A stretch of 64,000 nt of DNA. Source: an uncultured Lachnospiraceae bacterium. Its GTDB lineage: Bacteria > Bacillota > Clostridia > Lachnospirales > Lachnospiraceae. Shown here piece after piece: positions 1 through 7,812 of this stretch (its first letter is position 1; every line of letters begins with the position of its first letter). The translations under genes were made by a program, and so were the position numbers. Location: contig CAJUGD010000003.1 of assembly GCA_910586205.1 (NCBI GenBank), forward strand, positions 156,442 to 220,441. Direction: 5' to 3'. Below the pieces are notes generated by a model. It worked only from the letters and a program-made list of their open reading frames with translations. It searched no databases and was not told the origin of the DNA.

Positions 1-624
1 GAATATGCAGACAACCGTGCAGAGGATGACTGGGGAACCATAACCGTGTGGGCATGGGCAGCCAGTCGGGTTATGGATTATTTTGAGATGGATCCCATGA
101 TTGATGAAAAACGGGTAGCTGTGGTGGGACATTCCAGAGGGGGCAAGACTGCTCTGTGGTGCGGAGCCCAGGATGAGCGGTTTGCCATGGCAGTCAGCAG
201 TTGTTCCGGAAACAGCGGAGATGCCATTTCCCGGGGAAAGACCGGGGAGAGCATTCGTCAGATATTAGATCGTTTTCCGTTTTGGTTTGCCAAAAATTAT
301 CAGAAATATGCGGGTCACGAGGAAGAAATGCCTTTTGATCAGCATATGCTGGTGGCGCTTATGGCGCCTCGGCTGGTATATACCTCTACAAAAAGCAATG
401 ACAGTTGGGCGGATCCGGCGTCTGAATTTGAAAGTCTGGTTCAGGCGGATCCGGTGTATCAGCTTTTTGGGAAAACAGGGTTATCCCAGTGGGAGAGACC
501 TTATCCGGAGCAGCCATTACACGAGGGGCATATCGGGCATCATCATAAGACGGGCGAACACACCATGGATGATTATGATTGGGATCTGTATATGGATTAT
601 GCAGATAAACATATGAAAGGATAA
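1..624 (+). CDS. CE15-like glucuronoyl/acetylxylan esterase family alpha/beta hydrolase (5' truncated)
   Basis: The reading frame is open from base 1, so the N-terminus lies outside the window; the first internal ATG is at 46. The visible part holds a nucleophile elbow GHSRGGK (Ser is the presumed nucleophile), a later NDSWADP segment that in such hydrolases sits near the acidic residue, and a C-terminal HHHKTGEH stretch that can supply the catalytic His. This pattern is known from carbohydrate esterase 15 and related acetylxylan esterases, which remove ester groups from hemicellulose. Its place just upstream of sugar-type regulators and TRAP transporters fits plant-glycan or uronate use, but that link is inferred. 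The exact substrate cannot be read from the sequence. Confidence 0.75.
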   Translation, partial: EYADNRAEDDWGTITVWAWAASRVMDYFEMDPMIDEKRVAVVGHSRGGKTALWCGAQDERFAMAVSSCSGNSGDAISRGKTGESIRQILDRFPFWFAKNYQKYAGHEEEMPFDQHMLVALMAPRLVYTSTKSNDSWADPASEFESLVQADPVYQLFGKTGLSQWERPYPEQPLHEGHIGHHHKTGEHTMDDYDWDLYMDYADKHMKG

Positions 625-665
625 ACAAAAAGTGACCTTTGGTCCCCAAATTATGAAATTGTGAA

Positions 666-694
666 ATGACAAATGTGGGAAGTAGTTGTATAAT
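666..694 (+). promoter_or_regulatory. Sigma-A-type promoter for the GntR regulator at 813
   Basis: ATGACA at 666-671 and a perfect TATAAT at 689-694 are separated by 17 bp. This gives a leader of roughly 110 nt before the start codon at 813. Confidence 0.6.
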
Positions 695-812
695 GAAGAT
701 GAAAGCTTAAGGAGAAAGTCCTTCTGATTAGAAGAAAAATTCTATTGGCAATGGAAAGGAAATCAGGACATGGGGCAGGAACAGGGAACGCTGCAACGAT
801 CAGGGAGGTAAC

Positions 813-1490
813 ATGAGAACTACGGGACAAACACGGGTGGAAAAATCATCGGAGGATATCCTGCAGTATATCAAGGATCATAATTTGACAGCCGGAGATA
901 AGCTTCCTACAGAGATGGAGCTGTCAAAACTTTTGGGGGTAGGAAGAAATACAGTGAGGGAAGCTTTAAGGCTTTTGCTTTCCAGGAACATTGTGGTGAT
1001 ACGACAGGGAGCAGGTTCTTTTGTCTCAGATAAGAACGGGGTTTCTGATGACCCTCTGGGGTTTTTTATGGTTGATGACAGGAAAAAGCTGATTGAAGAC
1101 TTGCTGCAGGCCAGAGTGATTATTGAGCCTCAGATTGCTGCGATAGCCGCTCAGAACCGGACGGAGGAAGAACTGGCTCGTCTTGAGGATGCATTGAAGA
1201 ATGTGGAGCAGGCTATGACAGAGCGCAGTAACTTTTCTGTGGAGGACGAGGAGTTTCACACCTGCATTGCAAACTGTACCCACAACAATGTGATTGCAGA
1301 GCTGATTCCGGTTATCACAAAGGGAATCGTAGAGTTTTCCTCCGGAGTAAAAAAACAAGAATATCAGCAAACCTTGGTTTCCCACAGGAATATCTTTATT
1401 GCCATTCGTGACAAAAAGCCCATAGAGGCGTCACAGGCCATGGGCTATCATCTTTTGTATAACCAAAACCGATATCTTCAGGAGTTATGA
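813..1490 (+). CDS. FadR/GntR-family transcriptional regulator (FCD domain)
   Basis: A 225-residue regulator. Residues about 8-70 form the GntR winged helix-turn-helix, with the typical segment from LPTEMELSKLLGVGR through NTVREALRLL to the wing GAGSFV. The rest is an all-helical FCD effector domain with conserved acidic and His positions (EEFHTCI, HRNIFIAI, MGYHL) that in this family bind a metal and a small organic acid. The start has a clear AGGGAGG site at 802-808. It lies beside TRAP transporter and sugar enzyme genes, so it is a good candidate for the local repressor. Which of the two GntR proteins reads the 15-bp operators at 2605, 10543 and 10616 cannot be decided here. Confidence 0.9.
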   Translation: MRTTGQTRVEKSSEDILQYIKDHNLTAGDKLPTEMELSKLLGVGRNTVREALRLLLSRNIVVIRQGAGSFVSDKNGVSDDPLGFFMVDDRKKLIEDLLQARVIIEPQIAAIAAQNRTEEELARLEDALKNVEQAMTERSNFSVEDEEFHTCIANCTHNNVIAELIPVITKGIVEFSSGVKKQEYQQTLVSHRNIFIAIRDKKPIEASQAMGYHLLYNQNRYLQEL

Positions 1491-1494
1491 AAGG

Positions 1495-1530
1495 AAAAGT
1501 CCGTCTGCTTAAACACAGGCGGGCTTTTTG
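1495..1530 (+). terminator. Rho-independent terminator after the GntR gene
   Basis: AGTCCGTCTG pairs with CAGGCGGGCT (two G.U pairs) around an 8-nt loop and is followed by a T-run at 1525-1529. It overlaps the last codons of the convergent gene at 1509-2219. Confidence 0.75.
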
Positions 1531-2219
1531 TGATGACAGATATAATTTTTGATTTCTTCGGAGGCAGAATCAATCACTCGGTAAAGATTATTTAAATGAA
1601 TGTGAATAGCTTTTGTCAGGGCCGTCTCATTCTTAGCAGCTACGGCATCCAGAATAGCCTGATGCTGCCATACCAGCATCTCCGGATTTGGATCATATTT
1701 TAGAGCCAGAAAACGGGCTCTTTGATAATGAACATTGTTGGCCCCCATATAATCACGAACAAATTCTTTATGGGGAAGCTTGAGAAAAAGGAGATGGAAC
1801 AAGTCATCTAATTGATGAGCTAAAATCAATTCATTTTTTTTGTAGGCATTCCATTGCTGATCTAAAAGTGACTGAAGCTCGTCAATCGAATCCTCATATG
1901 CATTCTCCCGCAGGGCATTCAGCATAACCTGTGTTTCTAAACATTCTCGAACATATCGTACCTGCTCTAGATTTTCGTAGTCAATATAGGAAATAAAGCT
2001 GCCAACCTGAGGCTTAGAATCAATACAGCCTTCCAGGCGAAGCTGATGCAGCGCTTCACGGACCGGAACACGACTGCACCCATATTGGGAGGCCAGCTTC
2101 ATTTCGCTTAACTTCTCGCCGGGAATTAATCGGATAGAGAAAATATCGTCTCTCAACTGTTTATATATGGTTTGGGTAAGATTCAGAGTGCCGGGGTGAC
2201 TGGAAACTATGTATGACAT
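1509..2219 (-). CDS. GntR-family transcriptional regulator (FCD domain)
   Basis: A 236-residue FCD-type GntR regulator when started at the ATG at 2219, which has an AGGAG site 7-8 nt upstream; a longer open frame reaches 2306 but has no such site. Residues about 12-80 form the winged helix (LRDDIFSIRLIPGEKLSE, then CSRVPVREAL). The FCD domain follows, with DDLFHLLFL, WQHQAILDAV and HIHLNNLY supplying candidate metal and ligand residues. It is divergent from the TRAP operon at 2719 across a 500-bp region with two promoters, the usual layout of a local repressor and its target. Homologous proteins often sense sugar acids or other carboxylates. Confidence 0.9.
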   Translation of the reverse strand: MSYIVSSHPGTLNLTQTIYKQLRDDIFSIRLIPGEKLSEMKLASQYGCSRVPVREALHQLRLEGCIDSKPQVGSFISYIDYENLEQVRYVRECLETQVMLNALRENAYEDSIDELQSLLDQQWNAYKKNELILAHQLDDLFHLLFLKLPHKEFVRDYMGANNVHYQRARFLALKYDPNPEMLVWQHQAILDAVAAKNETALTKAIHIHLNNLYRVIDSASEEIKNYICHHKKPACV

Positions 2220-2360
2220 AAAGGGACTCCTGTTCGTATTGCTGGCAGAATAACTTGGAAAGCAGTTTTTGTCTGTCCGTATCTGCGCAGAAGATAAATG
2301 TGTCATTAAGTATAACAGTAAAAAAGACGAGTGTCAATGGCAGGCAGATTTGAATACATA

Positions 2361-2400
2361 TTGACATATGCTGTCTGATTGTGTATTATACTAGTATACA
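2361..2400 (+). promoter_or_regulatory. Distal promoter of the TRAP operon with a palindromic operator over the -10
   Basis: TTGACA (2361-2366), a 17-bp spacer and TATTAT (2384-2389) form a near-consensus sigma-A promoter reading towards 2719. The perfect 12-bp palindrome TATACTAGTATA (2387-2398) overlaps the -10 and start point. FCD-type GntR proteins commonly bind short TA-rich palindromes, so this is a candidate site for the divergent regulator. Confidence 0.65.
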
Positions 2401-2564
2401 TTTATGGAATATAAAGGATGAATTGTCAAGAAAACGAAGAAATTGGTGTTTTTGGAACATAAAAAGGCGCGTGCGGCCTTTCGAGAAAAACGGAGAATAA
2501 TTGTAAATAACGTATAATTTCATGAGAAAAATGTAAAAAAATTGTGAAAAACTGAAAATGCTTC

Positions 2565-2619
2565 TTGAAATATAAATAAAATAGGAGTATACTCACTCTA
2601 TAAAATTCATAGGATGAAT
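2565..2619 (+). promoter_or_regulatory. Proximal promoter plus operator ATTCATAGGATGAAT
   Basis: TTGAAA (2565-2570), a 17-bp spacer and TATACT (2588-2593) form a second promoter. The operator at 2605-2619 consists of ATTCAT and ATGAAT half-sites around AGG and sits just downstream of the predicted start point, a classic repressor position. The same 15-mer, on the other strand, is found at 10543-10557. Confidence 0.7.
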
Positions 2620-2663
2620 TTAGGCGAAGATGATAGCAATCCTGCAGAGGGTTCTATAAAAAG

Positions 2664-2690
2664 AGCCTGTATCAAAAGGGTCCACAGGCT
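2664..2690 (+). other. Leader hairpin upstream of dctP
   Basis: AGCCTGT (2664-2670) and ACAGGCT (2684-2690) form a 7-bp stem in the transcript leader, ending 14 nt before the ribosome binding site of the gene at 2719. A role in mRNA stability or attenuation is possible but not shown. Confidence 0.35.
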
Positions 2691-2718
2691 ACGAAAAAAT
2701 ACATGAGGAGGAACAGGA

Positions 2719-3822
2719 ATGAGAAAAAGAAGTTGTATGGCAGTTGTAATGGCGGCAATGGTGGCTTTTTCTGCTGTGGGATGCAGCAAAGGATCATCAA
2801 ATCCGGCTTCAGAGGCGCCAAAGAATGGGGAGTCTGCGGGAGCAGTCAAGGCTGAAGCAGCAGATGGGCAGGAGGAGACAAAGACAGCAGCTTCCGCGGG
2901 AGAAGCCAAGTATGTACTTCGTTTCGGGCACACTCTGACAGAGCAGGATCTTCCACATATTTATATGCAGAAATGGGCAGATTCTGTTCGGGAAAAAACC
3001 AATGGAGAGGTTGAAATTGAGATTTACGCTAACTCTCAACTGGGAACAGAGGAGGATGTGATTGAACAGATTCGTCAGGGAGCAAACGTTGGATGGCAGA
3101 CAGACTTTGCAAGGCTTGGTTCTTATGTAAATGACCTTTCTGTCTGTAATGCGGCATATTTTATTGAAAATCAGGAGGAGGCATTTGCTCTGATGGATTC
3201 TCAGACAATCATTGGTTTAAACAAAAAGCTGGCAGATGAATATAATATCTGCAATTTCTCATGGAATTGGGATCAGGGGCCAAGACATTTATTTATCAAC
3301 AAGGCAGCCTATAAGCCGGAAGATCTGAAGGGATTGATGATCCGCACTGCACCGGCTCCCATATGGGTTGAATCTGTCAACAGTCTTGGATGTACCGCAG
3401 CAGCTCTTAGCCTTGGGGAAGTATATACCGGTATACAGACGAAGGTGGTGGACGGCTGTGAGCTTCCTTATAATAATGCGCTGAATTTAAAGATTCATGA
3501 GGTTTGCGATTATGTTATTGAGACAGGCCATTTCTTTGCCATCAATACCATGATAGTCAGCCAGGAATGGATGGATTCCCTTCCGGAAGAATATCAGAAG
3601 ATTTTTATTGATGAGTGCAATAAGTTTGGTAAGGAGGAGACCATTGCTCTTGCAGAGCAGACTGCTGACAGCAAGCAGGCTATGATTGATGCAGGAATTA
3701 CAGTTATTGGACCGGATGAGATTGACATGGAAGCATTTAAGACAAACAGTCAAAAAGCTTATGATGCTCTGAATCTTTTATCAGTGAAAGAAGCAGTTTA
3801 CAAAGATATTGGTAAACAATAA
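2719..3822 (+). CDS. TRAP transporter substrate-binding lipoprotein (DctP family)
   Basis: A 367-residue extracytoplasmic solute receptor. The N-terminus is a lipoprotein signal with the lipobox-like SAVGC (Cys22), followed by a low-complexity linker to about residue 60. The mature DctP domain starts at YVLRFGHTLTEQDLPH and contains the family arginine segment GLMIRTAPAP, in which the Arg binds the substrate carboxylate, and ALSLGEVYTGIQTKVVDGCELP. It captures a carboxylate, probably a sugar acid, for the membrane subunits encoded next. The start has a GAGGAGG site at 2705-2711. It is first in the operon dctP-dctQ-dctM-epimerase. Confidence 0.93.
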   Translation: MRKRSCMAVVMAAMVAFSAVGCSKGSSNPASEAPKNGESAGAVKAEAADGQEETKTAASAGEAKYVLRFGHTLTEQDLPHIYMQKWADSVREKTNGEVEIEIYANSQLGTEEDVIEQIRQGANVGWQTDFARLGSYVNDLSVCNAAYFIENQEEAFALMDSQTIIGLNKKLADEYNICNFSWNWDQGPRHLFINKAAYKPEDLKGLMIRTAPAPIWVESVNSLGCTAAALSLGEVYTGIQTKVVDGCELPYNNALNLKIHEVCDYVIETGHFFAINTMIVSQEWMDSLPEEYQKIFIDECNKFGKEETIALAEQTADSKQAMIDAGITVIGPDEIDMEAFKTNSQKAYDALNLLSVKEAVYKDIGKQ

Positions 3823-3893
3823 TAAGGACTTTTGCTCTTAAAATAACCTGTAACTGTCAGAGAATCCTGTAAAGCAGAGCAGTTAACCGTTGT

Positions 3894-3927
3894 AAGAGGA
3901 GTTGGATGCCTCGGGCATCCGGCTCTT
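3894..3927 (+). other. Intercistronic hairpin between dctP and dctQ
   Basis: AAGAG/CTCTT flanks the perfect stem GGATGCC-TCG-GGCATCC (3904-3920). Stable stems directly after a binding-protein gene commonly raise its mRNA level over the permease genes; here that role is inferred from position only. Confidence 0.5.
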
Positions 3928-3945
3928 TGCCAGAGGAGGTATAAT

Positions 3946-4431
3946 TTGGAGAAATTTTACAGACGTGTATGTGATATGGAAGTGATTCTGGCCATGATTT
4001 TGCTCGGATCCAGTGTGTCTGTCATCTTTATAGCAGCAATTATGAGAACAGTCGGATATCCGATTCGATGGGGGAATGATTTGGCTCTTATGCTTTTTGC
4101 CTGGAGTACATTTATCAGTGCAGATATTGTTTTTCGGATAAAGCGGCATGTGGTTGTGGATATTCTTACATCAAAGCTGCCGGTATTTTTACAGAAGATT
4201 TGTGAGATACTTGTACATGCCATTATTTTGTTTTCCATTGTTTTTCTGTTTTACTTTGGCATGAAGTCTGTGATTGCATCCAGGGCGCGGGTCTTTCAGG
4301 CCATACCGTGGCTGAGCTACAGCTTTGTGTCAGCCAGCCTCCCCTGCAGCATGATCATGATGATGATTAATGAGCTGAGACATTTGTATTATCGATATAT
4401 TTTGCATACAGACTTGAAGGATGAGATTTAG
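3946..4431 (+). CDS. TRAP transporter small permease (DctQ family)
   Basis: A 161-residue membrane protein with four predicted hydrophobic segments (about residues 12-35, 45-65, 83-105 and 125-148), the usual DctQ topology and length. It includes the family feature of a W...D...R...V..D segment (FAWSTFISADIVFRIKRHVV). It pairs with the large permease encoded next. The start is taken as TTG at 3946 because it follows GAGGAGG (3933-3939) at good spacing; an in-frame ATG at 3976 is a weaker choice. Confidence 0.9.
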   Translation: MEKFYRRVCDMEVILAMILLGSSVSVIFIAAIMRTVGYPIRWGNDLALMLFAWSTFISADIVFRIKRHVVVDILTSKLPVFLQKICEILVHAIILFSIVFLFYFGMKSVIASRARVFQAIPWLSYSFVSASLPCSMIMMMINELRHLYYRYILHTDLKDEI

Positions 4432-4491
4432 ATATAATAAGTATGTCTTTGAGTATAACAGAATATAGAGACAACTGGTAAAGGAGCGCTT

Positions 4492-5775
4492 ATGATAATT
4501 GTATTTATCGCATTTGTTATTTTGCTGTTTCTAGGTCTTCCGGTGGGATTTTCCGTGTTTTTTTCGGGGATTTTGTACTTTTTTCAGCACCCGGAAATTC
4601 CGCTGACAACTGTGCCCCAGCTTCCGGTTACACAGGTGCAGAATGTCACCCTGTTAGCAGTGCCTTTGTTTATCTTTGCAGGGAATCTGATGAATGCTTC
4701 CGGAATCACGGAAAAACTCATACAGTTGGCTATGGCTCTGACCGGTCACATGAACGGCGGGCTGGCCCAGGTCAGTGTTGTTCTCTCCACCTTAATGGGA
4801 GGTGTATCTGGATCTGCCAATGCAGATGCTGCCATGGAAGCCCGTGTCCTTGGACCGGATATGCTTAAGCAGGGATATCCCAAGGGATTTACAGGGTGTG
4901 TTCTGGCCTATACTGCATTGATCACAGCAACGATTCCTCCTGGAGTTGGTTTGATTACTTATGGAACTGTGGGAAATGTATCCATTGGAAAACTGTTTGC
5001 TGCCGGTATTTTTGTGGGTACCCTGATGATGGTCATTATGATGGTCATGGTGGCAATGGCATCAAGACGCTATGGGTTAAAGCCGGCCTTGGAGAAAAGA
5101 GCGTCTGTCAAAGAGATTTTACATCTTTTAAAAGAATGTATATGGGCGGTTATCTTTCCTTTGATTCTTTTGGTCGGCATTCGTATGGGCCTGTTTACGT
5201 CCACAGAGGTAGGTTCCTTTGCCTGTGCGTATGCGATATTTGTGGGGGTGTTTATCTATAAAAAGCTGACAGCCAAGGCTCTGTTTCAGACCATGAAAAA
5301 TTCTATCATTGACATTGGATCGATTATGTTTATGATGTCCATGTCCGGTGTGTTTGGCTATGGGATCCCTATTGACAAGCTTCCGCAGAAGTTCACTACT
5401 GCAGTAATGGGCTTTACAACAAATCCCTTGGTGGTTATGGCTCTGATTGTCCTGCTTTTGGTGATTGCCGGCATGTTTATGGAAGGATCCGTCATTATTC
5501 TTTTGACAACTCCTATCCTTCTTCCTATGGTACAAAGTTTTGGAATTGATTCGGTGGTGTTTGGTATGATTCTTTGTACAGTGGTAACCATGGGGAATAT
5601 GACGCCGCCGGTTGGTATGGCCATGTACACGGTTTGCGGAATATTGGATATACGGCTGGATGACTACATAAAGGCTTGTCTGCCGTGGATTGGGCTTGTG
5701 CTGGTTGAGGCGGTTATATTGACATTGTTCCCTGACGCAGTCATGTTTCTTCCTAACCTGATGTATGGCAGATAA
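4492..5775 (+). CDS. TRAP transporter large permease (DctM family)
   Basis: A 427-residue, highly hydrophobic protein with 11-12 predicted membrane segments, the catalytic channel subunit of a TRAP transporter that drives uptake with a Na+ or H+ gradient. Family hallmarks seen are the N-terminal LGLPVGFSV, VPLFIFAGNLM, the GGVSGSANADAAMEARVLGPDM segment split over two helices, ITATIPPGVGLITYG, and GNMTPPVGMAMYTVC near the C-terminus. AAGGAG at 4481-4486 supports the start. It completes the first DctPQM set and is followed 40 bp later by an epimerase gene. Confidence 0.94.
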   Translation: MIIVFIAFVILLFLGLPVGFSVFFSGILYFFQHPEIPLTTVPQLPVTQVQNVTLLAVPLFIFAGNLMNASGITEKLIQLAMALTGHMNGGLAQVSVVLSTLMGGVSGSANADAAMEARVLGPDMLKQGYPKGFTGCVLAYTALITATIPPGVGLITYGTVGNVSIGKLFAAGIFVGTLMMVIMMVMVAMASRRYGLKPALEKRASVKEILHLLKECIWAVIFPLILLVGIRMGLFTSTEVGSFACAYAIFVGVFIYKKLTAKALFQTMKNSIIDIGSIMFMMSMSGVFGYGIPIDKLPQKFTTAVMGFTTNPLVVMALIVLLLVIAGMFMEGSVIILLTTPILLPMVQSFGIDSVVFGMILCTVVTMGNMTPPVGMAMYTVCGILDIRLDDYIKACLPWIGLVLVEAVILTLFPDAVMFLPNLMYGR

Positions 5776-5815
5776 CAACAGTTTTGACAATACAAATGCG
5801 TAATTAAGGAGAAAA

Positions 5816-6505
5816 TTGAAAAGTATGGATGAAAAAAGAAAGATTCTATGTCCTTCGATTTTAAATCTGGAAATTGATCATATTGGGGAAGAAATTGAGA
5901 AACTAGACGCCACAGATATGGATATTTACCATGTGGATATAATGGATGGGACGTTTGTGCCTAATTTTGCAATGTCCGTGAGGGAGCTGGAGATGATTCG
6001 AAGGATCACGGACCGGGGCAAAAAGAGGCTGATTGATTGTCACATGATGGTAATGGAGCCCCACCGTTATGTAGAGATGATGGCAAATGCAGGGGCTGAC
6101 ATTATTTATATCCATCCGGAGTCAGAGTTAGTGCCCTCTGCTACCCTGGAACAGATTCAAAGGCTGGGAAAAAAGACCGGACTGGTATTAAATCCCTGCA
6201 TTTCTCTTGAAAGTGTCAAAAGCATGCTTCCTATAACAGACTATGTAATGGTTATGGGGGTGAATCCAGGATTTGCCGGGAGAGATTTTATGCCGTATAC
6301 CAGAGAGAAATTTGTGGAACTGAATCAATATAGACTGGATCATGATTTGAACTATCATTTGGTGTTAGACGGAGGGGCTACCAGGGAAATCATATCGGAT
6401 CTATATCATAATTGTGGAATTGAAGGATATGTTCTTGGAAAGCAGGAGCTTTTCTTTCAGAAGGAAGAGTATGCCGACTGTATTGACCGGATAAGGGGGA
6501 TTTAA
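5816..6505 (+). CDS. Ribulose-phosphate 3-epimerase family protein (Rpe/AlsE-like)
   Basis: A 229-residue TIM-barrel protein of the Rpe family, which epimerises ketopentose- or ketohexose-phosphates at C3. Diagnostic segments are HVDIMDGTFVPNFAMS (catalytic and metal Asp), DCHMMVMEPHRYV, VMGVNPGFAGRDFMPYT and LVLDGGATREI (second catalytic Asp). The last phosphate-binding strand reads GYVLGKQELF instead of the usual glycine-serine-rich form, so the enzyme is probably a substrate variant and not housekeeping Rpe. Last gene of the first TRAP operon. The start is TTG at 5816, next to AAGGAG, or ATG at 5825; the latter loses three residues. Confidence 0.85.
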   Translation: MKSMDEKRKILCPSILNLEIDHIGEEIEKLDATDMDIYHVDIMDGTFVPNFAMSVRELEMIRRITDRGKKRLIDCHMMVMEPHRYVEMMANAGADIIYIHPESELVPSATLEQIQRLGKKTGLVLNPCISLESVKSMLPITDYVMVMGVNPGFAGRDFMPYTREKFVELNQYRLDHDLNYHLVLDGGATREIISDLYHNCGIEGYVLGKQELFFQKEEYADCIDRIRGI

Positions 6506-6537
6506 AGGAAATTCTAAGGAAATGAAAGAAATATGAA

Positions 6538-6589
6538 AAAGGCTGCTGCAAATTCGGAAAACTTTATGTCCGCTTTTGCAGCAGCCTTT
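6538..6589. terminator. Bidirectional terminator between convergent operons
   Basis: A perfect 15-bp inverted repeat, AAAGGCTGCTGCAAA (6538-6552) and its complement (6575-6589), lies between the epimerase gene (+) and the isomerase gene (-). Both strands end the stem in T-rich sequence. Confidence 0.8.
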
Positions 6590-6622
6590 GTTTGTGATGT
6601 CAGACAAAACAGAAAATTCAGG

Positions 6623-7441
6623 TTAGAAAAGGAGGGTTTTTAAATAATGAGCGCTGTGTTTTATATCCTCTGAAATTGTGCCATAGTTCCTGCCTTCGAT
6701 AGTGATGGTTCCCTCATATCCAATAGTCTTTAAAAAGCGTACAATACCAGGAAAGTCTATGGAACCAAAGCCGGGATAATACCGGTTATTATCAGACAAA
6801 TGGATATTGTGATATAATCCCTGGTGCTTTTGAAGAGGAGCATAAATATCTTTTTCTTCAATGTTCATGTGGTAGGTATCAGGGAGAATCCAAAGTGGCC
6901 CGTTGGCATTGACGGCAAATGAAGCGGCGTCTGCTAAGGTATTGGCAAGAAGGGCTTCATAATGGTTGGTGGCTTCAATATACACAGGAGCTTTGTCTAA
7001 ATATCCGCTGGTTTTTAGTTCTTCTATGGTTTTTTCCATCTGCATACGGCAGATGTCAGGCTCACCCATTTTATCTCCCTTGATCAAACCGCAGATCACA
7101 CCTGCATCTATGACACTTGCAAAGTCGATCATTTTTTTCAGAGCCTCTGTGCTGGCAAACCGAACAGCTTCTTTTTCATGGGAAAGGGACAGGCTGTGGA
7201 GTTTCGCGTAAGCGCCGGAGGCTACCATTGTCAGGCGAAGATCATACCTTTCCAGAAGGGATTTCAGCTCATAGGGGGGAAGGTTTTCAAAATCAATAAA
7301 ATTTAACTCCACACCGTAAAAACCATGAGCTTGTAAAAGCTCCAGAAGGCTGATAAATTCCGGATCATAGACAGATTCGCATTCGCCTATTGTTAGCTGA
7401 ATGCATAGAGGGTAGGCATATTGTTTTTGTAGTTTATTCAT
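6623..7441 (-). CDS. Sugar phosphate isomerase/epimerase (AP endonuclease 2 / xylose-isomerase-like TIM barrel)
   Basis: A 272-residue TIM-barrel protein. Visible metal-site candidates are the Glu of VYIEATNHYEA, the Asp and His of ILPDTYHMNIEE, the His of NIHLSDNNRYYPGFGSIDF, and the Glu of TITIEGRNYG near the C-terminus; this pattern is typical of the divalent-metal sugar isomerase/epimerase superfamily that includes tagatose 3-epimerase and hydroxypyruvate isomerase. The start ATG overlaps the stop of the preceding DUF1667 gene as ATGA, showing translational coupling. It is the last gene of the flavoprotein operon that starts at 10500. The substrate is unknown; a phosphorylated or free ketose produced by the GlpA-like oxidase is plausible. 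Confidence 0.85.
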   Translation of the reverse strand: MNKLQKQYAYPLCIQLTIGECESVYDPEFISLLELLQAHGFYGVELNFIDFENLPPYELKSLLERYDLRLTMVASGAYAKLHSLSLSHEKEAVRFASTEALKKMIDFASVIDAGVICGLIKGDKMGEPDICRMQMEKTIEELKTSGYLDKAPVYIEATNHYEALLANTLADAASFAVNANGPLWILPDTYHMNIEEKDIYAPLQKHQGLYHNIHLSDNNRYYPGFGSIDFPGIVRFLKTIGYEGTITIEGRNYGTISEDIKHSAHYLKTLLF

Positions 7442-7812
7442 TTGAGACAGATTTCCTCCACATCTTTTGTGGCAATCACATCGCTGCCAAGACCAAGGAC
7501 ATTAGGAAGGACCACATCTCCTGAGCGGACTGGGGCAGTGAGGCTGATAGATTTGATTTGTTCCATAATATCAAAAATATGTTTTTTTGGTACCGGATGG
7601 CTTAAACGGACACTGACAAGAGGGAGAACCCCGCCTTTTACCAGTACAGAACTGGAAATGGTTCGCTTCGGATCTGTAAGTTCTTGGTGAACATAGGTGA
7701 TGCCTCCCTGACAGTTGGCTCCGTTTGTGGATTGGATGGTGTTTTTGTCATCCAGATCTGCCTGGATATCACATCCGTTGGGGCAGAGGATGCAAGTAAA
7801 TTCTTTTAACAT
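7438..7812 (-). CDS. DUF1667 protein, small Cys-motif subunit of a GlpABC-like oxidoreductase
   Basis: A 124-residue protein beginning with CILCPNGC (residues 8-15), with further Cys at GANCQGG and near the C-terminus. It matches DUF1667, a family almost always encoded next to a GlpA-like dehydrogenase and an FAD/NAD-linked oxidoreductase in Clostridia and Thermotogae. It probably binds iron-sulfur or zinc and acts as a small electron-transfer or structural subunit; this role is inferred from gene order. It overlaps both neighbours by a few bases, so the three proteins are likely made together. Confidence 0.85.
   Translation of the reverse strand: MLKEFTCILCPNGCDIQADLDDKNTIQSTNGANCQGGITYVHQELTDPKRTISSSVLVKGGVLPLVSVRLSHPVPKKHIFDIMEQIKSISLTAPVRSGDVVLPNVLGLGSDVIATKDVEEICLK

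Noticed and set aside
1509..2306. Longer start of the minus-strand GntR at 2306
   Set aside because: The ATG at 2219 has an AGGAG site and gives the usual GntR N-terminus; the extra 29 codons look like leader.
5128..5790. 220-codon minus-strand ORF
   Set aside because: Antisense to the TRAP large permease; composition rich in His/Lys/Asn and no ribosome site.
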